In this document: in pieces, positions 35,545 through 43,752 of the stretch
Layout of the letters: each line of letters starts with the position of its first letter
Position numbering within the stretch: position 1 is the first letter of the stretch
Origin: Agromyces sp. SYSU T00194
GTDB lineage: Bacteria > Actinomycetota > Actinomycetes > Actinomycetales > Microbacteriaceae
Assembly (NCBI RefSeq): GCF_040496035.1
Contig: NZ_JBEPJZ010000001.1
Location: 1 to 64,000, forward strand
DNA: 64,000 bases
Reading direction: 5' to 3'
Position numbers and translations under genes: made by a program
The notes under the pieces: generated by a model
The model's database searches: none
What the model saw: the letters and a program-made list of their open reading frames with translations, nothing else
Told to the model about the DNA's origin: nothing

Positions 35545-37319
35545 TGACCACCGACCCGCGCGTCGCGGCCATCCGCGCGTTCAACCGCACCGCCACCGAG
35601 CGCCTCGGCGTGCTCGAGGAGCAGTACCTCTCGCGTGGCCGGCCCCTCGGGCAGGACCGCATCCTCTGGGAGATCGGCACCGACGGCGCCGACGTCCGGG
35701 AGCTGCGTGCGCGCCTCGCCCTCGACTCGGGATACCTCAGCCGCCAGCTCCGCGCCCTGGAGGACGAGGGGCTCATCGCCGTCGAGGCGTCCGAGGCGGA
35801 TGCGCGCGTGCGGCGCGCGCACCTCACCGACGCGGGCACCGCCGAGGTCGGCGTGCTCGACCGCCGCTCCGACGAGCTCGTGGGCGACATCCTCGCGCCG
35901 CTGAGCGAGCGTCAGCGCGATGCGCTGGCCGACGCGGCCGACACCGTGCGCCGACTGTTCACCGCGTCGGCCGTCGCCATCGCAGCGGTCGACCCCGCGG
36001 AGCCCGCCGCGCGCGCCGCCGTCGCGGCCTACCACCGCACCCTCGACGCGCGGTTCGACGGCGGGTTCCGCCCCGCGCGCAGCCGGCCCGCAGCCGACGA
36101 CGCCTTCCGCGCGCCGCGGGGCGCGTTCCTGCTCGCCACCCACGGCGATCGCCCCGTCGGGTGCGTGGGCGTGACGCTCCCGGAGCCCGGTGTCGCCGAG
36201 CTCCGACGCATGTGGGTCGCCGACGACCTCCGCGGCGCCGGCATCGGCCGGAGGCTGCTGGCCGAGGCGGAACGCCTGGCGACCGACGCCGGCGCACGGA
36301 GCATCCGCCTGGAGACGAACGCGTCGCTCGCCGAGGCGATCGGGCTGTACCGGGCGTCGGGCTTCCGCGAGGTGCCCCCCTTCAACGACGAGCCGTACGC
36401 CCACCACTGGTTCGAGAAGCGCCTGGCGGGCGCTCGGGCGCCCACGCCACGCGTCGGCTTCATCGGGCTCGGCATCATGGGCCGGCCGATGGCGACGCGT
36501 CTCGCGGAGGCCGGCATCCCGCTCACCACCTGGACGCGCACGCCCACGGACGCACCGGAGCCCGCGGGAGCCGACGTCCGGCACGCCGCATCCGTCACCG
36601 AGGTCTTCGCGACGTGCGAGACCGTCTTCGTCATGCTGCGCGACGCGGCGGCCGTCGACGCCGTGCTGCGGGGCGCGCCGGGCGGGCTCGCCGCGCTCGT
36701 GGCGGGCCGAACGATCGTGCACACCGGCACGGTCGCACCCGGGTACTCGCGAGCACTGGCCGACGAGGTCGAGCAGGCGGGCGGATGCAACGTCGAGGCG
36801 CCCGTCTCGGGTTCGCGGGTTCCCGCAGAGCGCGGCGAGCTCGTGGCCATGGTCGCCGGTCGGCCGGGCGACGTCCGGCGCGTCCGGCCGCTGCTCGATC
36901 CGCTGTGCGCGCAGGTCACCGACTGCGGCGCGGTTCCGGCCGGGATCGAGATGAAGCTGGCCGCCAACGTGCTCGTGGTCGCCGTCATGACGGGCCTGGC
37001 CGAGGCGTTCGGATTCGCCCGCGCGCGCGGCCTCGACGTCGGGCGCCTGCGCGAGATCCTCGACGCCGGCCAGATGTCGTCGCCGATCTCGCGCGTGAAG
37101 ACCGCGAAGCTCGTCGCCGGCGACCTCACCCCGCAGGTCTCCATCGCCGACGTGCTCGCGAACACCGAGCTCATCGTCGGCGCCGCGCGCGCCGCGGGCC
37201 TGCCGGTGCCGCTCACCGAGGCGAGCCGCGCCCTTTTCGCGGCCGCGGTGGCGCGCGGGGACGGCGCGCTCGACGGCATCGGCGTGATGCGACCGGCGGG
37301 GGCCGCTCCGCCGAGCTGA
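35544..37319 (+). CDS. MarR regulator - GNAT acetyltransferase - 3-hydroxyisobutyrate dehydrogenase-type fusion
   Basis: A 591-residue single frame joining three full domains. Residues 1-145: MarR winged-helix regulator. About 150-300: GNAT N-acetyltransferase with acetyl-CoA loop RGAGIGRRLL and RLETNASLAEAIGLYRASGF. About 303-591: beta-hydroxyacid dehydrogenase with VGFIGLGIMGRPMA (NADP site), PVSGSR, and catalytic Lys471 in MKLAAN. MarR-GNAT fusions are known; adding a complete 289-residue dehydrogenase through the short linker AGARAPTP is unusual. No stop or start interrupts the junction near 36425-36455. ATG 35544 follows TAGAGT by 6 nt. Likely a self-controlled enzyme acting on a small acid or amine. 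Confidence 0.9.
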   Translation: MTTDPRVAAIRAFNRTATERLGVLEEQYLSRGRPLGQDRILWEIGTDGADVRELRARLALDSGYLSRQLRALEDEGLIAVEASEADARVRRAHLTDAGTAEVGVLDRRSDELVGDILAPLSERQRDALADAADTVRRLFTASAVAIAAVDPAEPAARAAVAAYHRTLDARFDGGFRPARSRPAADDAFRAPRGAFLLATHGDRPVGCVGVTLPEPGVAELRRMWVADDLRGAGIGRRLLAEAERLATDAGARSIRLETNASLAEAIGLYRASGFREVPPFNDEPYAHHWFEKRLAGARAPTPRVGFIGLGIMGRPMATRLAEAGIPLTTWTRTPTDAPEPAGADVRHAASVTEVFATCETVFVMLRDAAAVDAVLRGAPGGLAALVAGRTIVHTGTVAPGYSRALADEVEQAGGCNVEAPVSGSRVPAERGELVAMVAGRPGDVRRVRPLLDPLCAQVTDCGAVPAGIEMKLAANVLVVAVMTGLAEAFGFARARGLDVGRLREILDAGQMSSPISRVKTAKLVAGDLTPQVSIADVLANTELIVGAARAAGLPVPLTEASRALFAAAVARGDGALDGIGVMRPAGAAPPS

Positions 37320-37332
37320 TCCGCGGCGACCG

Positions 37333-38964
37333 TCAACCGCCGCCCGCACCCTCCACGTCGACCTCCGGCTCGCGGCGCGCCGACACCTCCGCCGGGAGGT
37401 TCCGGGAGAGGAACAGCGACAGCACGAGGAGCGCGAACACGATGAAGATCGCCTGACGCAGCGCCTCCAGCTGCGAGTCGGCGTAGTCCTGCGCGATCGA
37501 CGCCGCCAGGTCCTCCGAGCCGCCGGCGTCGAGGACGAGCTGCTCCGCGCGCTCCTGCGAGATGACCGGCACCCCGGCCTCGACGCTCGCGATCACCCGC
37601 GTGCGCTCCTCATGGGAGATGTCGGCGTTGGCGTCGACGGCCGAGATGAGTCCGCTCCCGAGCAGCGTGATGAACACCGAGCCGACGATCGCGGTGCCGA
37701 ACGACGATCCGAGGTTCTGGAACGTGCCCTGCAGCCCGCCGACCTCCGACGTGTCGCGCTGCTCGACCGCCGACATGTTCACGTTGCCGAGCTGCGACGC
37801 GAGGAGGCCGAAGCCCGCGCCGGCGACGAACATGCCGATCGCGAACGGCCACCCGGCCAGTTCGGGCTGCAGGGCCACGAGCACGAAGAGGAGCCCGACG
37901 GCCATGGTGACCTGTCCGAGCTGCGCGATGCGGCGCGCGGAGCGCCGCGCGGTGAGCCACGACCCCACGGCGGAGCACACCACGAGGCCCAGCGAGAGCG
38001 GCAGGATCCGCAGCCCCGTGCCGAGCGCGTCGTACCCCTGCATCGTCTGCAGGTACACGGGGATGACGAAGAACATCGCGGCGACGGCGAAGTACTGCAC
38101 CAGGAACCCGGAGAGCCCGCTGCGCAGTGCCGCGATGCGGAAGAGGCGCACCTGCAGCAGCGGAATCCGTCCGCGGTCGACGAGCCTGCGCTGCCGGAGC
38201 AGGAACCACCAGAGCACCATGACGCCCGCGAAGATGAGGTAGGTGACCGGGGAGATGCCGAGCGGTGCGATCTCGACACCGCCGATCTCGGGCGGCGCGA
38301 TCGGCACGAACCAGCCCCACGTCTTCGACTGCAGCACGCCGAACACGAGCATGGCCATGCCCCCGGCGGAGAGCAGCACGCTCGGCACGTCGATGCGCAG
38401 GCCGCGGTCGGCCGCGACGTCCCTGATGCGTCCCGAGACGAGGAGGATGACGACCATGACGATGGTCTCGCCGACGAACACGTACCTCCACGACGAGTAC
38501 GTGGTCACCAGCCCGCCGATGAGCGGCCCCGCGGCGGCGGCGAGGCCGGTGACCGCACCGAGGATGGAGAATGCGACCACGCGGGCGCGGCCCTCGGAGT
38601 TGATCGCGGCCAGCGACGCGATCGCGGGGATCACGAGCACCGCGCCGAGTCCCTCGACGAGCGACCAGCCCAGGAGCAGCACCGTGAGGTTCGGGCTCAG
38701 CGCGGTCACGAGCGACCCGATGCCGTAGACCACGACGCCGATGCGGAACGTACGCGAGCGCCCCCACTTGTCGCCGAGCTTGCCACCGGTGAGCATGAGC
38801 GCCGCCATGGTCAGCGTGTAGCAGGTGATCGCGGCCTGCATCCCGGTGATCGAGGTCCCGAGGTCGGCGGCCACCTGCGAGATGGACACGTTCATGACCG
38901 TGCTGTCGAGCACCATCACGAACTGGGCCACGGCGAGGATCGCGATCACGAACCCGTGCTTCAC
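37333..38964 (-). CDS. MFS transporter, DHA2/EmrB-QacA type (14 TM)
   Basis: A 543-residue multidrug exporter: FVMVLDSTVMNVSISQVAADLG in helix 1 (motif D1), GGKLGDKWGRSRTF (motif A), and GPLIGGLVTTYSSWRYVF (motif C). A periplasmic loop near the C terminus (about 440-500) is typical of the family. GTG 38964 is 7 nt after TAGTGT on the minus strand (leaderless); the frame is open further upstream through the tRNA gene, but that part is a shadow. Converges with the fusion gene, stops 13 nt apart, so it could export a compound handled by it. Confidence 0.9.
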   Translation of the reverse strand: MKHGFVIAILAVAQFVMVLDSTVMNVSISQVAADLGTSITGMQAAITCYTLTMAALMLTGGKLGDKWGRSRTFRIGVVVYGIGSLVTALSPNLTVLLLGWSLVEGLGAVLVIPAIASLAAINSEGRARVVAFSILGAVTGLAAAAGPLIGGLVTTYSSWRYVFVGETIVMVVILLVSGRIRDVAADRGLRIDVPSVLLSAGGMAMLVFGVLQSKTWGWFVPIAPPEIGGVEIAPLGISPVTYLIFAGVMVLWWFLLRQRRLVDRGRIPLLQVRLFRIAALRSGLSGFLVQYFAVAAMFFVIPVYLQTMQGYDALGTGLRILPLSLGLVVCSAVGSWLTARRSARRIAQLGQVTMAVGLLFVLVALQPELAGWPFAIGMFVAGAGFGLLASQLGNVNMSAVEQRDTSEVGGLQGTFQNLGSSFGTAIVGSVFITLLGSGLISAVDANADISHEERTRVIASVEAGVPVISQERAEQLVLDAGGSEDLAASIAQDYADSQLEALRQAIFIVFALLVLSLFLSRNLPAEVSARREPEVDVEGAGGG

Positions 38965-39011
38965 AGCACCGACACTAGCGCTGCGGACATGGGCGGCGCA
39001 CGACCCGCCGG

Positions 39012-39049
39012 ACGACGAAACCCCCGGCGCGTACCGGGGGTTTCGTCGT
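39012..39049. terminator. Bidirectional terminator hairpin between tRNA-Ala and the MFS gene
   Basis: A perfect 16-bp stem: ACGACGAAACCCCCGG (39012-39027) and its complement (39034-39049) with a 6-nt loop. The AAACCCCCGG/CCGGGGGTTT core is a classical bidirectional terminator layout. It would end the tRNA-Ala transcript. Confidence 0.8.
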
Positions 39050-39056
39050 GCTTCGG

Positions 39057-39129
39057 TGGACCCAGGGGGATTCGAACCCCCGACCTTCTCATTGCGAACG
39101 AGACGCGCTACCAACTGCGCCATGGGCCC
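39057..39129 (-). tRNA. tRNA-Ala (anticodon CGC)
   Basis: A 73-nt cloverleaf on the minus strand: acceptor GGGCCCA/TGGGTCC, D arm GCGC...GCGC, anticodon arm with loop TTCGCAA (anticodon at 39096-39094), T arm GGGGGTTCGAATCCCCC and discriminator A. The CCA end is not fully encoded (ACC then G). All stems pair; CGC reads the GCG codon, abundant in this genome. Confidence 0.93.
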
Positions 39130-39221
39130 GAGCGACATTCACCATATCACCACGGCGAGCGCAGTCCGAATCGAGCGGCGGCGGCTGCGACCCGGGCGCC
39201 CCGACGACGTGAGGCGGGTGC

Positions 39222-40289
39222 TCAGCCCGCGACGCGACGGCGCCGCAGCACGGCATCGAGGTCGGTGAGCGCGGGCTGCGCGTCGCCGACGACGCCCATC
39301 GCGGCGTAGCGGTTCGGGGCGGCCGCGGCCGGCTCCGACGCGGCCGCGGCGGGCGCATCGACGTGCGGGCGCGGCGGCGCGACCGGCGCCGCATGGCCGC
39401 CCCCTCGAGCCGAAGCACCCGTCTCACGGCCGGCGATGCGTGCGCCGTAGCCGCTCGTGACGCGCGCGGCGATCGTCGTGACGTCGGGCTGCAGTTCGGC
39501 GGCCCGCTGGGCGAGCTCCGCCTCGCTCGCGGCGCGGCGCAGTTGCTCGGCGGCCTCGATCGACGCCATCGCGGTGGCGGCGATGGTGCCGCGCGAGAGC
39601 ACCAGGGGCTTCGGCAACGGACGCGGGGTCCACCCGTCCTCCGCGAGCGTCGCACCCTCCTGGCGGAGCTCGATCGGCTCGAACGCGGTCGCCGGAGCGG
39701 CGGGCGGGTCGGTCGCCTCGGCGGGCGCCGCCACGGCGACGGATGCGAGCGGGCGACGCGCGAGCGCCACGATGCCGCCGAACGACGCGACCATTCCGGC
39801 GCCCCCGGCGAGTGCGACGAACTCGCTCATGCCGAACGCGAGGCCGACGAGCCCCACGATCACGGTGATGAGCGAGACGAGCAGGCCGAGCGAGCACGTC
39901 GCCCGTCTCCGGCGGAGGCGACGGCGGGCGGCTCCCCCGGCGTCGCGCACGGTCGCGGCGGCGGTGCGGCGGGCCTCGGCTGCGCGCAGCCGCGCGGCCT
40001 TCTGCTCCGCCTCGGCGAGTGCACGGCGCGCCTCGGCCTCGTGCGCGGCGGCGCGCTGCTGCTCGCGCAGCACCTTCTGCTGCGCGGCGACGGCCCGGGC
40101 ACTGGCCTCGACGGTCACCGGCTCGGGCGTCTCGGAGGTCTCGGCGAGGATGCGCAGCGTCTGCTGCAGGCGCACGGTGTTGCGCTCGGTCGCGAGGTAC
40201 TGGCCACGTCGCACCCAGCTCGGGAGCAGGTACGCGATCCAGAGCACGGCGGCGACGGCCAGAAGGATCCCCCCGCCGAGCACGTCCAT
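39222..40289 (-). CDS. Membrane-anchored protein of unknown function
   Basis: A 355-residue protein: one N-terminal membrane helix (about 4-22, GGGILLAVAAVLWIAYLLP), an Ala/Glu/Arg coiled coil (about 45-125), two further helices (about 132-155 and 160-180), then a long Pro/Ala-rich cytosolic tail. Similar proteins are labelled large exoprotein in Microbacteriaceae, without a function. The topology suggests a membrane organizer. Located between tRNA-Ala and the GNAT-galU pair, all on the minus strand. Confidence 0.75.
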   Translation of the reverse strand: MDVLGGGILLAVAAVLWIAYLLPSWVRRGQYLATERNTVRLQQTLRILAETSETPEPVTVEASARAVAAQQKVLREQQRAAAHEAEARRALAEAEQKAARLRAAEARRTAAATVRDAGGAARRRLRRRRATCSLGLLVSLITVIVGLVGLAFGMSEFVALAGGAGMVASFGGIVALARRPLASVAVAAPAEATDPPAAPATAFEPIELRQEGATLAEDGWTPRPLPKPLVLSRGTIAATAMASIEAAEQLRRAASEAELAQRAAELQPDVTTIAARVTSGYGARIAGRETGASARGGGHAAPVAPPRPHVDAPAAAASEPAAAAPNRYAAMGVVGDAQPALTDLDAVLRRRRVAG

Positions 40290-40407
40290 GGGCCCAACGG
40301 TACGGCCGCGCGGTTCCGGCCGACCTCAGCCCCCGCGGCGTGTCCGTGCGATCGGCGCGCGCGGGGCCGGCCCCGGGCGGCGGCGCGTCCGGGCACGGCG
40401 ACGTGCG

Positions 40408-41067
40408 TCAGCGCCCCGGCTGCAGCGGATGGGCCGCGGCGGCGCGGTCGTCGGGGGTGATCCGCGCGGCATCCGCCGGCACGCGCCCCTCGCGCCAGCG
40501 CCGCAGCACGCCCCCGCGCACCTCCTCGGCGACGAGGGCGAAGCAGAAGTGGTCGCGCCAGTCGCCGTCGATGTGGATGTACCGTCGGCGCAGTCCCTCG
40601 TAGCGGAACCCGAGCTTCTCGACGACGCGCAGGGACGCCTGGTTCTCGGGGCGGATGCAGATCTCCATGCGGTGCAGGCCGAGCTCGAAGAAGCAGTGGT
40701 CGGTCGCGAGCGCCACCGCGGTCGGCGTGATGCCGCGCCCGGCGGAGCGTTGCACCACCCAGTAGCCGATGGTGGCCGACGACACCGAGCCGTAGGTGAT
40801 CGACGACACGTTCAGCTGCCCGACGAGCGCGCCCGACTCCTCGATGAGGAACGGCAGCGCCGAGCCCGCGCGCGCGTGGGCGAGCAGGTTGCGGATGCTC
40901 CCCCGCGTGTCGAGGCTCGAGGAACCGGCCGGGTGGGTCGCCTCCCAGCGACGCAGCCAGGAGCGGTTGTCGATGAGCTCGCGCTCGAGCGCCCGCGAGT
41001 CGCGCACGCGGATCGGCCGGAGCGTCACCGCGCCGTCGCGCAGGCTCGGCAGCGCGGGCCCGGCCAC
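40408..41067 (-). CDS. GNAT acetyltransferase, RimJ/RimL type
   Basis: A 219-residue acetyltransferase of the RimJ/RimL group that acetylates protein N termini or small amines. Motifs: VTLRPIRVRDSRALE at the start, IGYWVVQRSAGRGITPTAVAL (acetyl-CoA loop), and CIRPENQASLRVVEKLGFRYEG. It follows galU after 4 nt, so it shares that operon, an arrangement common in actinobacteria. GTG start at 41067. Confidence 0.9.
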   Translation of the reverse strand: MAGPALPSLRDGAVTLRPIRVRDSRALERELIDNRSWLRRWEATHPAGSSSLDTRGSIRNLLAHARAGSALPFLIEESGALVGQLNVSSITYGSVSSATIGYWVVQRSAGRGITPTAVALATDHCFFELGLHRMEICIRPENQASLRVVEKLGFRYEGLRRRYIHIDGDWRDHFCFALVAEEVRGGVLRRWREGRVPADAARITPDDRAAAAHPLQPGR

Positions 41068-41071
41068 GCCG

Positions 41072-41971
41072 CTAGCCCTCGGCGAGGCCCGCGGCGTACT
41101 CGCGCAGCCACGGGCGCAGCTCGGGTCCGAGGTCGTCGCGGTCGGCGGCGAGCTGGATGACGGCCTTGATGTAGTCGAGCTTGTCGCCGGTGTCGTAGCG
41201 GCGCCCGCGGAAGACGACGCCGTACACGCCGCCGGTGGTCTCCGCGTCGTCGGCGAGCTCGAGCAGGGCGTCGGTGAGCTGGATCTCGCCGCCCTTGCCG
41301 GGCTCGGTGTGCTCGAGCACGTCGAAGATCTCGGGCTTCAGCACGTACCGGCCGATGATCGCGAGGTTCGACGGGGCGACCTCCGCTGCGGGCTTCTCGA
41401 CGAGGCCGGTGACCTTCACCACGTCGGGGTCGTCGGTGGCCTCGACCTCTGCGGCGCCGTACATGTGGATGGACTCGGGGTCGACCTCGAGCAGCGCGAT
41501 GATCGTCGCATCCCGCTTCGCGTGCTCGTCGAGCATGCGGCTGAGCAGCGGGTCGCGCTCGTCGATGAGGTCGTCGCCGAGCAGCACCGCGAACGGCTCG
41601 TGGCCCACGTGCTTCTTCGCACGCAGCACCGCGTGGCCGAGGCCCTTCGGGTCGCCCTGGCGCACGAAGTGGACGTCGGCGAGGGCGCTCGACTCCATGA
41701 CGCGCGAGAGCTTGGACTCGTCGCCCTTGGTCTGCAGGGTGTGCTCGAGCTCGGTGACGCGGTCGAAGTGGTTGGCGAGGGCGTTCTTGTTGCGGCCGAT
41801 GATCATGAGCACGTCGTCGAGCCCGGCCTCCACGGCCTCCTCGACGACGTACTGGATGGCGGGCTTGTCGACGACCGGCAGCATCTCCTTCGGCATCGCC
41901 TTCGTTGCGGGGAGGAACCGGGTGCCGAGCCCTGCGGCAGGGATGACGGCCTTCGTGATGCGCTGGGACAT
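41072..41971 (-). CDS. galU: UTP-glucose-1-phosphate uridylyltransferase
   Basis: A 299-residue GalU enzyme making UDP-glucose for cell-wall and glycan synthesis. Signature KAVIPAAGLGTRFLPATKAMPKEMLP, then GDPKGLGHAVLRAK, VLLGDDLI and GLVEKP are intact. Full length. ATG 41971 begins the family N terminus; the frame extends a little upstream without a better start. Divergent from the formyl-THF cyclo-ligase, with 74 nt between starts. Confidence 0.95.
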   Translation of the reverse strand: MSQRITKAVIPAAGLGTRFLPATKAMPKEMLPVVDKPAIQYVVEEAVEAGLDDVLMIIGRNKNALANHFDRVTELEHTLQTKGDESKLSRVMESSALADVHFVRQGDPKGLGHAVLRAKKHVGHEPFAVLLGDDLIDERDPLLSRMLDEHAKRDATIIALLEVDPESIHMYGAAEVEATDDPDVVKVTGLVEKPAAEVAPSNLAIIGRYVLKPEIFDVLEHTEPGKGGEIQLTDALLELADDAETTGGVYGVVFRGRRYDTGDKLDYIKAVIQLAADRDDLGPELRPWLREYAAGLAEG

Positions 41972-42045
41972 GCGCACCAGCGTATCGGCTCGCACCGTGA
42001 ACAGCCCACGGATGCCACGCACGGCACGCCCATAGGATGGGGGCC

Positions 42046-42624
42046 ATGTCGGCCGACCCCGAGCATCGCAAGCGCACCCTGCGGGCCGAGCTGCGCGAGC
42101 GGCGACGCACGCTCACCCTCACCGAGCGCGCCGCAGCATCGGACGGCTTCACGGTGCAGCTCACCGAGCTGGTCGAACGGCACGGTGCGCGCTCGCTCGC
42201 CTGCTACCTGTCGATGCCCGACGAGCCCGACACCCGGCCCTTCGTGCGATGGGCGGAGGATGCCGGCATCCGCGTGCTGTTCCCGATCAGCCGGGAGGAC
42301 GGCCTGCTCGACTGGACGGTCGGCGAGGACCGCTCGGAGGTCACCGGCCTGCACGGCATCCCCGAGGCCGTCGGCGAGCTGCTCGGCCCCATCGCGATCA
42401 ACGACGTCGACCTGATCGTCGTGCCGGCCGCCGCGGTGGACGCGACGGGCACCCGATTGGGCTGGGGCCGGGGCTATTTCGACAAGACCCTCGGATCGAT
42501 GGGACAATGTCCCCCGGTCTACGCCGTCGTCTACGACACCGAGTTCGTGGACGACGTTCCGCGTGAGCGACACGACCAGCCCGTCGACGGCGTCGTGACG
42601 CCCACGCGCATCGTCTCCTTCTGA
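42046..42624 (+). CDS. 5-formyltetrahydrofolate cyclo-ligase
   Basis: A 192-residue enzyme converting 5-formyl-THF to 5,10-methenyl-THF with ATP. The conserved C-terminal motif RLGWGRGYFDKTL and the basic N-terminal KRTLRAELRERRRTL are present. ATG 42046 lies 7 nt after TAGGAT (42033-42038), a likely leaderless start; ATG 42037 inside the -10 region is less likely. The FmdB-type gene starts 31 nt downstream. Confidence 0.93.
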   Translation: MSADPEHRKRTLRAELRERRRTLTLTERAAASDGFTVQLTELVERHGARSLACYLSMPDEPDTRPFVRWAEDAGIRVLFPISREDGLLDWTVGEDRSEVTGLHGIPEAVGELLGPIAINDVDLIVVPAAAVDATGTRLGWGRGYFDKTLGSMGQCPPVYAVVYDTEFVDDVPRERHDQPVDGVVTPTRIVSF

Positions 42625-42655
42625 CGGCGAGACTTCCCCGAACGAGAGAACGCCC

Positions 42656-42976
42656 GTGCCCACCTACGCCTACCGTTGCACCGAGTGCGACACCGCCTTC
42701 GACATCCAGCAGGCCTTCTCGGACGCCTCGCTGACCGAGTGCCCCGCGTGCGGCGGCCGCCTGCGCAAGGTGTACGGCTCGATCGGCGTCACCTTCAACG
42801 GATCGGGCTTCTACCGCACCGACTCGCGCTCGGGCGGCTCCGGCTCCGGGGCCCCGAAGGCGACGGATGCCCCGGCGAAGTCGGACTCCGCCGCGAAGTC
42901 GGAGTCCGGCACGTCGTCCGCCGCGTCCTCCACCCCCGCGAAGGCGCCGGCCGCAACGAGCTCGTCATCATCGTGA
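42656..42976 (+). CDS. FmdB-family zinc-ribbon protein
   Basis: A 106-residue protein with an N-terminal zinc ribbon: Cys8, Cys11, Cys29 and Cys32 (YRCTECD and TECPACGGRLRKVY). The second half is a Ser/Ala/Lys low-complexity tail. Such putative regulatory proteins regularly follow the formyl-THF cyclo-ligase and precede mscL in actinobacteria, as here; the function is not established. GTG 42656 gives the family start MPTYAYRC. Confidence 0.9.
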   Translation: MPTYAYRCTECDTAFDIQQAFSDASLTECPACGGRLRKVYGSIGVTFNGSGFYRTDSRSGGSGSGAPKATDAPAKSDSAAKSESGTSSAASSTPAKAPAATSSSSS

Positions 42977-42991
42977 GCTAGCGTGTGCTGA

Positions 42992-43016
42992 CGGACCGCG
43001 CGATCGGCGCGGTCCG
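42992..43016 (+). promoter_or_regulatory. Leader hairpin of mscL
   Basis: CGGACCGCGC (42992-43001) pairs with GCGCGGTCCG (43007-43016) around a 5-nt loop. A TAGCGT -10 box at 42979-42984 would start transcription near 42991, so the mRNA would begin at this hairpin, followed by the GGGGAGG site (43026-43032). It could stabilise the mRNA or act as a terminator for the FmdB-type gene. Confidence 0.5.
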
Positions 43017-43035
43017 ATGCGTACGGGGAGGGTGC

Positions 43036-43482
43036 ATGCTCAAGGGTTTCCGCGACTTCATCATGCGGGGCAACGTCATCGACCTGGCGGTCGCCGTGGT
43101 CATCGGCGCGGCGTTCACGGCGATCGTCAACGCCGTCGTCACGGGGCTGATCAATCCGGTGATCAGCATGTTCTTCCAGGCGGACTCGCTGAACGAGGCG
43201 ATGAAGGTGCCGTTGCTCGGCGGGTCCGAGCTCTCGCTCGGCCTCATCCTGGGAGCGATCATCAACTTCCTGGTCGTCGCCGCGGTGGTCTACTTCGTGT
43301 TCGTGATGCCGGTCAACCACATGAAGGCACGCGCCGAGGAACGCATCCGGTCGGGCGAGCCGGCAGCGGCCGGCGACCCGCCCGCGCCGTCGGAGGTGGA
43401 GCTGCTCGGCCAGATCCGCGACCTGCTCGTCGAGCAGCGCCAGGACGCGCCGTCGACCGGCGGGAAGCACGCCGACTCCTGA
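43036..43482 (+). CDS. mscL: Large-conductance mechanosensitive channel
   Basis: A 148-residue MscL, the emergency osmotic valve that opens under membrane tension. N-terminal helix MLKGFRDFIMRGNVIDLAVAVVIG is diagnostic; TM1 (about 15-45), periplasmic loop, TM2 (about 68-95) and a cytosolic C-terminal helix SEVELLGQIRDLL are complete. ATG 43036 has GGGGAGG upstream; an earlier in-frame start at 42985 would add a non-conserved extension and is rejected. Confidence 0.95.
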   Translation: MLKGFRDFIMRGNVIDLAVAVVIGAAFTAIVNAVVTGLINPVISMFFQADSLNEAMKVPLLGGSELSLGLILGAIINFLVVAAVVYFVFVMPVNHMKARAEERIRSGEPAAAGDPPAPSEVELLGQIRDLLVEQRQDAPSTGGKHADS

Positions 43483-43509
43483 GCCGACCCGGCGGCAGCG
43501 GGGAGTTCG

Positions 43510-43752
43510 CTACCAGTGCGGCGGGCGCTCGCGGGTGATGCGCTCGTCGTCGCCGGACGCCCCGGGCTTCGGCGCGCGAACGGGCTCATCGTCGCGCGTC
43601 GGCGCCTCGGGCGAGGGATCGCTGCCCGGCGCCGGCGTCAGCCGCGCTCGTCGGGCCCCGGTGCGCTCGACCCGCTGCCGCGCCGGGCGCGCCGGAGCGT
43701 CGTCGTCGTCGTGCGCGTCGGCGGCGGGCGTCTCGGTGCCGCCCGCGCTCAC
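43510..43752 (-). CDS. Small acidic/basic disordered protein coupled to the helicase-like gene
   Basis: An 80-residue hydrophilic protein (begins MSAGGTETPAADAHDDDD, ends ITRERPPHW) with no predicted fold. Its GTG overlaps the stop of the upstream helicase-like gene (GTGA), so it is translationally coupled. The C-terminal Asp-Glu-Arg-Ile...Arg-Pro-Pro-His-Trp end resembles short hypotheticals I recall from other Microbacteriaceae, which suggests a real gene. A role as partner of the helicase-like protein is inference. Confidence 0.62.
   Translation of the reverse strand: MSAGGTETPAADAHDDDDAPARPARQRVERTGARRARLTPAPGSDPSPEAPTRDDEPVRAPKPGASGDDERITRERPPHW

Noticed and set aside
37333..39138. N-terminal extension of the MFS protein through the tRNA-Ala gene (AQLVARLVRNEKVGGSNPPG)
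   Set aside because: This peptide is the well-known translation of a tRNA gene; the real start is GTG 38964 behind its own TAGTGT box.
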